Program-made: the position numbers and the translations under genes
Notes under the pieces: generated by a model
Database searches by the model: none
What the model saw: only the letters and a program-made list of their open reading frames with translations
What the model was told of the DNA's origin: nothing
Shown: positions 23,097 to 27,617 of the stretch, piece by piece
Position numbering within the stretch: the first letter of the stretch is position 1
How the letters are laid out: the number at the start of each line of letters is the position of its first letter
Assembly (NCBI GenBank): GCA_016718845.1
Contig: JADKCK010000062.1
Span: 1-27,617, forward strand
Direction of reading: 5' to 3'
From: Sphingobacteriales bacterium
GTDB lineage: Bacteria > Bacteroidota > Bacteroidia > Chitinophagales > UBA2359
Length of the DNA: 27,617 nucleotides

Positions 23097-24328
23097 ATTT
23101 AGCTTGGCTTTTTGCCCAACGTTACTTTGTGGCTCGCAAATCAACCAATGCCATTAACATTATAGCCGCCGTATCGGTCATCGGAATGATGGTCGGTACG
23201 ATGGCTTTGCTTTTGGTATTGTCGGTCTTTAATGGCTTCGAAGATTTGGTCACATCGCTCTACAACTCGTTTAACCCCGACCTAAAAGTAGAAGCCCGAA
23301 TAGGCAAAACCTTTGAAGTAGATAGCTCAACCATCTACAAACTCGAACATCTGCCGGGCATAAAAGCCGTGTCGGAGGTGCTAGAAGAAAACGCCCTGAT
23401 GCGCTACAACGACAAAGATATGGTGGGGCGATTAAAAGGTGTTGATGATAAATTTATTGATGTATCGGGGATAGATAGCACCATTGTTGGCGGCAAATAT
23501 ATGCTTACCGATGCCGATAGCCTTAATTATGCCGTTGTTGGCTTGGGCATACAGGCAATGTTGGGGGTTAATATCGCCAATCAGTTTTCGAACCTCCAAA
23601 TTTACATGCCCCGCCGCGAGGGTAAAGTTAGTACCACATCGCCCGAAAACGCATTTAAACAACAAGTTATTTATCCTATTGGCGTATATGCCATCCAGCA
23701 AGATTTTGACGCAAAATACACCATTGTACCCCTACAATTTATGCGCAACCTGCTCGATTACGATACCCCACAGGTAAGCGCCCTCGAGATTGCCTTATTG
23801 CCCAATGCCAATATGGCTACCGTACAAACTACCGTTGAGCAACTATTGGGCAAAAACTTTAAGGTGTCTGATAGGTATCAACAAGACGAATTTTTGTACA
23901 AAGTAATGCGTACCGAAAAATGGGCAGTATACCTTATCCTCACTTTTATCCTTATTATTGCAGCTTTTAATATTGTTGGCTCGCTGTCTATGTTGGTCAT
24001 CGAAAAAAAACACGATTTAGGTATTTTGCGTGCAATGGGTGCTAACAGCCAATTTATACGCCGCGTTTTTATGCTCGAAGGTATTTTGTTGGGCGGCGTA
24101 GGTGGCTTTATGGGTATGCTGTTGGCTTTTGTTATTTGTTTGGCTCAACAACACTTTAAACTGCTACGTTTGGCAGGCGACACCTTTTTGATAGATGCCT
24201 ACCCCGTTAGTATGCGATGGTTTGATTTTTTGATGGTAGGTATTACCGTTATTGTTATTGCACTACTTGCCGCCTATTTTCCGGCTCAACGCGCCACACA
24301 ACAACGCGAATTGTTGCAGGTAGAGTAG
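23093..24328 (+). CDS. LolC/LolE-type ABC transporter permease
   Basis: A 411-residue FtsX-superfamily permease with the lipoprotein-releasing LolC/E layout: an N-terminal helix (IIAAVSVIGMMVGTMALLLVLSV in part), the classical VFNGFEDLVTSLYNSFNPDL segment, a periplasmic MacB-PCD domain of about 220 residues, then three helices with the coupling segment IEKKHDLGILRAMGANSQFI. LolCDE extracts lipoproteins from the inner membrane in an ATP-driven step. Bacteroidota usually have one such permease acting as a homodimer. The LolD ATPase is not adjacent. Translationally coupled to rbfA by a 4-nt overlap. Confidence 0.9.
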   Translation: MNLAWLFAQRYFVARKSTNAINIIAAVSVIGMMVGTMALLLVLSVFNGFEDLVTSLYNSFNPDLKVEARIGKTFEVDSSTIYKLEHLPGIKAVSEVLEENALMRYNDKDMVGRLKGVDDKFIDVSGIDSTIVGGKYMLTDADSLNYAVVGLGIQAMLGVNIANQFSNLQIYMPRREGKVSTTSPENAFKQQVIYPIGVYAIQQDFDAKYTIVPLQFMRNLLDYDTPQVSALEIALLPNANMATVQTTVEQLLGKNFKVSDRYQQDEFLYKVMRTEKWAVYLILTFILIIAAFNIVGSLSMLVIEKKHDLGILRAMGANSQFIRRVFMLEGILLGGVGGFMGMLLAFVICLAQQHFKLLRLAGDTFLIDAYPVSMRWFDFLMVGITVIVIALLAAYFPAQRATQQRELLQVE

Positions 24329-24377
24329 TACTGCTCATCTTACATTGTAAAAATAAAAAATAAACAAGAAAACAGCG

Positions 24378-24395
24378 ATTTTATACGCATAAAAT
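24378..24395 (+). terminator. Small hairpin after the LolC/E-type gene
   Basis: ATTTTAT-ACGC-ATAAAAT is a perfect but AT-rich 7-bp stem, 50 nt after the stop. It may be a weak terminator. Confidence 0.3.
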
Positions 24396-24400
24396 TCCTT

Positions 24401-24629
24401 CTATGTTCCTATGCTACTCTATGCTACCTATGTTTTTAATAAAAAATATTAAATATAATTATGATCAATAGTTGCACATCTACAATTAACGCTATGTTCC
24501 TATGTTACTCTATGCTACCTATGTTTTTAATAAAAAATATTAAATGTGATTACAATTAATGATTGCACATCTACAATTAACGCTATGTTCCTATGCTACT
24601 CTATGCTATCTATGTTTTTAATAAAAAGT
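24401..24629. repeat. 91-bp tandem repeat, 2.5 copies
   Basis: Units begin CTATGTTCCTATG at 24401, 24492 and 24583, an exact 91-bp period. Each starts with a conserved half of about 47 bp (CTATGTTCCTATG, TACTCTATGCTA, CTATGTTTTTAATAAAAA); the second half (with TTGCACATCTACAATTAACG) is more variable. The third copy stops after the conserved half. The conserved half itself repeats CTATG four times. It fills most of the space between two convergent genes and has no reading frame. Confidence 0.9.
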
Positions 24630-24647
24630 ATGTAGTCTAAAACCCAA

Positions 24648-24679
24648 ACCGCCCCAACAAACTAATTTGTTGGGGCGGT
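24648..24679. terminator. Bidirectional terminator between convergent genes
   Basis: ACCGCCCCAACAAA (24648-24661) and TTTGTTGGGGCGGT (24666-24679) are perfect 14-bp inverse arms with a CTAA loop, GC-rich at the base. It sits 7 nt past the stop of the minus-strand lipoprotein gene and can also end plus-strand transcription. Confidence 0.8.
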
Positions 24680-24686
24680 GCTTTGT

Positions 24687-25205
24687 TTATTTAATGCGTT
24701 TCGATGTTTTTACGGTATCGGGTGTTACCACTATCGAGCCAGGTTTGTTGGGGTCTTTACGTTTAAAATCAATCAACAGTTCTCTGATATCCTTATCAAA
24801 TCCATTAAACACATTAGCAGTTGTATCCATAATTTCGGTCAGGCTTTCTTTTAGCTTTTGCGCATCGGGGCGATACTGTAAATTAACTTGGTCTTTTACC
24901 GTTCGTTTGTATTTATATAGATGATATAAAATGGGGTATTTGCCCACCTCTAATTTCTCGTGAAACGTAAGGTCGGCTTCAAACACTCGGTATTGGTTTT
25001 GCGAAAAATCCACAATTTTCTCATCTGCCACATTCCAATCCTTCGAGTCGTAGATGTTGTAATTGCCCTGCACATCTTGCATAAAACTGCGATAAGCATC
25101 TAAAAAATCTTGCTTGTTGCCTTTGCTTTTAAAATAGCTGCAACCACCCAAAATGCTTAATAACAGTATCGAAACAAAAATAGTTTTGTATGAAGATAAA
25201 CGCAT
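24687..25205 (-). CDS. Lipoprotein of unknown function
   Basis: A 172-residue protein with a lipoprotein signal (FVSILLLSILGG-C, Cys22). The mature part is charged and mostly helical, with no motif I recognise; it includes DFLDAYRSFMQDVQGNY and YHLYKYKRTVKDQVNLQY and ends in a Pro/Thr/Lys-rich tail. It lies downstream of argS on the same strand, 94 nt after that stop, with a 17-bp palindrome between them. It may be carried on the argS transcript or have its own promoter. Confidence 0.75.
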   Translation of the reverse strand: MRLSSYKTIFVSILLLSILGGCSYFKSKGNKQDFLDAYRSFMQDVQGNYNIYDSKDWNVADEKIVDFSQNQYRVFEADLTFHEKLEVGKYPILYHLYKYKRTVKDQVNLQYRPDAQKLKESLTEIMDTTANVFNGFDKDIRELLIDFKRKDPNKPGSIVVTPDTVKTSKRIK

Positions 25206-25247
25206 AGTTTAATAGTTTTTTGTGATTATTTGTAGTAACAGTTGGTC

Positions 25248-25264
25248 GTTTGTGTGACACAAAC
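25248..25264. promoter_or_regulatory. 17-bp palindrome between argS and the lipoprotein gene
   Basis: GTTTGTGT-G-ACACAAAC is a perfect 8+1+8 inverted repeat, 43 nt before the lipoprotein start. With almost no loop it suits a protein-binding site better than a terminator. Confidence 0.4.
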
Positions 25265-25299
25265 AACGGCACAGCCAGTAGCGAACAGCCAACAAGCCA

Positions 25300-27087
25300 T
25301 TACATCCTCTCGGGCATATTAATACCTAACAGTTGCATTGCCGATTGTATGATACGAGCAGCCGTTTGACTAAGGTGCAACCTAAACAGTTGCGTATTGG
25401 GGTCGGCGGCATTTAGTACGGGGCAATCGTTGTAAAATTTATTAAAAATTTTAGCCACCTGATAAGCATAATTAGCCAACACCGACGCATCGTAGTTGTT
25501 GCCCGCCTCGATAACCGTTTTAGGATAATGATAGATAACCGAAATTAGCTCGCGCTCTTCGGGGGCAAGGTCGGTAGGTGAGGTGTAGGGAGCTACCACC
25601 TCGTTGCCATATTTACGAAACATAGAACGTATACGAGTATACGTATATTGGATAAACGGAGCCGTAAAACCATGTAAATCTATCGATTCTTTGGGATTAA
25701 AAAGAATTGTTTTTTTAGGATTTACGCGCAATATAAAAAATTTCAAAGCACCCAAACCCAGCGTTTCGAACAGTTGTTGGGCTTCGGTGGGCGTAAAATC
25801 GGCTATTTTGCTTAGGCTTTGGGTTTGTTCGGCGGCTTCGTCTATCATTTGTGTAATAAGGTCGTCGGCAATAACGGTTGTTCCCTCGCGCGATTTCATT
25901 TTGCCATCGGGCAGTTCCACCATGCCATACGACAAGTGAAACAAGCCATCGGCAAAAGTGCCACCTAAACGCTTAATGCACTCAAACAATACTTTGAAAT
26001 GATATTCTTGTTCATTGCCTACTACATAAATCATTTTGTTCATGGCAAAATCTTGGTGGCGCAACATTGCCGTGCCTAAATCTTGGGTAATGTAGACAGA
26101 CGTACCATTGCTGCGCAGCAATATTTTTTTATCCAAGCCAATATCCGTCAAGTCAATTTGCACCGACTTATCGGGTTCTTGCACAAAAACACCTTTATCT
26201 AAACCCTCTTGTATTAGTTTTTTACCCAATAGGTACATCTCTGATTCGTAGTAGTTTTTCTCGAAGGCAACGCCCAATTTTTGGTAAGTTTGTTCAAAAC
26301 CTTCATACACCCAGCCGTTCATTTTTGCCCAAAGTTGTCGAGTTTCGGGGTCGTTAGCTTCCCATTTAAGCAACATTTCTTCGGCTTCGCGCATTAGGGG
26401 CGTTAGTTTTTCGGCTGCTTTTTTGTCGGTTATGGTGGGGTTTGCTTCCATAACAGCCTCGGTTTGTGGCTTCAATAATTCGGCAAAAAGCACGTAATAT
26501 TTATCCACTAATCGGTCGCCTTTTAGCCCTGCATCGGTAGGTGTTTCGTTGTTGCCCAACTTTTGCCATGCCAACATCGATTTACAAATGTTTATACCCC
26601 TATCGTTGTACACACAAACCGGATGCACCGTATAGCCATTAAAACGCAAAATTTGGGTGGTGGCATAGCCCAAAAGCATGTTTCGGATATGCCCCAAATG
26701 TAGGGCTTTATTGGTATTTGGGCCACAATACTCCAACACAATAGTTTGGTTTTTGGCAGATTGTTGTCCGTAGTTAGGTGTTTGGGCAATGGCATTAAAC
26801 GCATCTACCCAAAAGTTAGGGATAAAAGTTACATTTATAAACCCCTGAACCACTTGGCAATTAGCAATCTGTGGGATTTGTTGTTGCAGATATTGGGCAA
26901 TTTCGGAGCCTACAACGGGCGGCGCTTTGCGGCTTATTTTGGCATACGGAAACACCACGATACTAAAATCGCCGGTAAATTGTTTGGGTGGTTCGCTTAC
27001 CGTAACCGTTGCTTGCTCGATGCAAACGCCATAAAGTTGCTCAACGGCATCGGCGGTGTGTTTGCGTAATAAATTTTCTATATACAT
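25300..27087 (-). CDS. argS: Arginyl-tRNA synthetase
   Basis: Class I enzyme charging tRNA-Arg; 595 residues, normal length. Residues 1-90 form the ArgS N-terminal additional domain. The HIGH signature is ALHLGHIRNMLLG (128-140), preceded by the family's GPNTNK. The KMSK-type loop is the ArgS form DGKMKSREGTTV. The C-terminal DALR anticodon-binding domain starts near DLHGFTAPFIQYTYTRIRSM and ends LLGINMPERM. In the pre-HIGH segment a Cys (121) stands where many ArgS have Ser. On the minus strand the gene is preceded by a TAnnTTTG box at 27186-27179. Confidence 0.96.
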   Translation of the reverse strand: MYIENLLRKHTADAVEQLYGVCIEQATVTVSEPPKQFTGDFSIVVFPYAKISRKAPPVVGSEIAQYLQQQIPQIANCQVVQGFINVTFIPNFWVDAFNAIAQTPNYGQQSAKNQTIVLEYCGPNTNKALHLGHIRNMLLGYATTQILRFNGYTVHPVCVYNDRGINICKSMLAWQKLGNNETPTDAGLKGDRLVDKYYVLFAELLKPQTEAVMEANPTITDKKAAEKLTPLMREAEEMLLKWEANDPETRQLWAKMNGWVYEGFEQTYQKLGVAFEKNYYESEMYLLGKKLIQEGLDKGVFVQEPDKSVQIDLTDIGLDKKILLRSNGTSVYITQDLGTAMLRHQDFAMNKMIYVVGNEQEYHFKVLFECIKRLGGTFADGLFHLSYGMVELPDGKMKSREGTTVIADDLITQMIDEAAEQTQSLSKIADFTPTEAQQLFETLGLGALKFFILRVNPKKTILFNPKESIDLHGFTAPFIQYTYTRIRSMFRKYGNEVVAPYTSPTDLAPEERELISVIYHYPKTVIEAGNNYDASVLANYAYQVAKIFNKFYNDCPVLNAADPNTQLFRLHLSQTAARIIQSAMQLLGINMPERM

Positions 27088-27178
27088 TTTATGTTAGTTG
27101 TAAGTGGTAAATGACAAGGGGTAAATTGTGGGTAGCTGCCCAAAATAGACAGTTGTAAGATGAAGCCTTTAAGAGCGG

Positions 27179-27186
27179 CAAAGTTA
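27179..27186 (-). promoter_or_regulatory. -7 promoter element of argS
   Basis: On the minus strand this reads TAACTTTG, fitting TAnnTTTG, about 92 nt before the argS ATG at 27087. The argS and antitoxin-like genes diverge from this 300-nt region. Confidence 0.55.
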
Positions 27187-27321
27187 CAACTTTTTTACGA
27201 CATTTTGGTTTTGTAGTAGTTAAGTGTGGATATTTGGAGGTGGGAAATTTGTTTAACCTTTACACTTACACCAACTTAGGTGTACAAAAATTAAATCACC
27301 AAAGTTACTTTCTCCCCTACA

Positions 27322-27358
27322 CCAAATTTGCAATCTTCGCAAATTTGGCGTATCTTTG
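27322..27358 (+). promoter_or_regulatory. Promoter with perfect 10-bp inverted-repeat operator
   Basis: CCAAATTTGC (27322-27331) and GCAAATTTGG (27339-27348) are perfect inverse copies separated by 7 nt, ending 2 nt before the -7 box TATCTTTG (27351-27358). A dimer bound here would cover the promoter, so autorepression by the small gene downstream is likely (inference). Confidence 0.65.
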
Positions 27359-27388
27359 TATCAAAATATCCACACTAAATAAAAAAAC

Positions 27389-27574
27389 ATGACAATACCA
27401 GAAACACGCTATGTAGTTGATAGCCATGGTAAAAAGATTTTTGTGCAACTTGCTGTTGGCGATTGGGAAAATTTGATGAATGAGCTAAACAGACTCGAAA
27501 CTTTATTGAATTTTAAAACCAAGCTAAAAAGCGCATTTCGCGAAGTTAGACAGATAAAACGCGGAGAAAAATAG
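27389..27574 (+). CDS. Small antitoxin-like protein, C-terminus probably frameshifted
   Basis: A 61-residue protein, MTIPETRYVVDSHGKKIFVQ and onward, with a short beta-strand start and a helix VGDWENLMNELNRLETLLNF. This layout resembles small type II antitoxins of the Phd/RelB kind found in Bacteroidota and cyanobacteria; I cannot assign a family. The frame ends at TAG (27572). In the next frame the DNA continues IGKPLSELLDEL and TAA (27607-27609), a typical end for such antitoxins; one more A in the A5 run at 27567-27571 would join the two and give 73 residues. So this may be a slip, a sequencing error or a true short form. A toxin gene would lie beyond the window end. Confidence 0.55.
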   Translation: MTIPETRYVVDSHGKKIFVQLAVGDWENLMNELNRLETLLNFKTKLKSAFREVRQIKRGEK

Positions 27575-27617
27575 GCAAACCATTAAGCGAATTACTAGAT
27601 GAATTGTAAAATAGTTG

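Noticed and set aside
24401..24629. CRISPR array
   Set aside because: The 91-bp units differ only by scattered changes; the 'spacers' are related to each other, and no cas genes are present.

Overview
The window looks like chromosome of a Bacteroidota bacterium. Several genes are preceded by the phylum's -7 promoter element TAnnTTTG (3272, 5611, 12632, 15935, 16311, 20834, 27351, and 27179 on the minus strand). Two large secreted proteins end in type IX secretion (T9SS) sorting domains, and there is a gldG gliding gene, a TonB-family protein and a split transketolase. These point to a gliding or T9SS-bearing lineage such as Chitinophagales or Saprospirales; the exact group is inference.

Layout. 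1-600 (minus): a NusG/UpxY-type antiterminator broken by a 2-nt slip in a TG repeat, with its own terminator. 1075-2758: a GyrI-like protein, a MITE-like element and a TPR lipoprotein. 3320-5487: a kelch-like T9SS cargo protein and two small membrane proteins. 5696-8719: a tight adaptor-permease-ATPase export operon. The promoters at 3272 and 5611 carry the same 12-bp FNR/CRP-like dyad (TGAT-N4-ATCA) at exactly the same distance from the -7 box. 8720-9231: an intergenic region full of repeats and hairpins. 9232-11240: OsmC, DinB and a ferritin-like/VIT1 metal transporter. 11342-12562: a Xer-type recombinase preceded by an 8-bp-period repeat tract. 12690-13571: a TonB-like protein. 13624-14891: an AT-rich pair, a HipA-like kinase and a DUF3037-like partner, behind a perfect 18-bp palindrome. 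14932-15774: transketolase N-terminal half. 15775-16436: no gene, but a good promoter followed by a nested inverted repeat. 16437-19112: a large BNR-propeller T9SS cargo protein. 19206-24328: purF, gldG, rbfA and a LolC/E-type permease. 24401-24629: a 91-bp tandem repeat. 24687-27087 (minus): an unknown lipoprotein and argS. 27389-end: a small antitoxin-like gene behind a perfect inverted repeat, probably frameshifted near its end.

Most genes are housekeeping or envelope functions. The accessory material most worth attention is the AT-rich HipA-like/DUF3037-like pair with its operator-like palindrome, the two matched FNR-like promoters, the repeat tract at the recombinase start, the orphan promoter with a structured RNA candidate, and two small regulatory genes apparently broken or switchable by short-repeat slippage. 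All functional statements rest on recognising protein families by eye; no database search was run.
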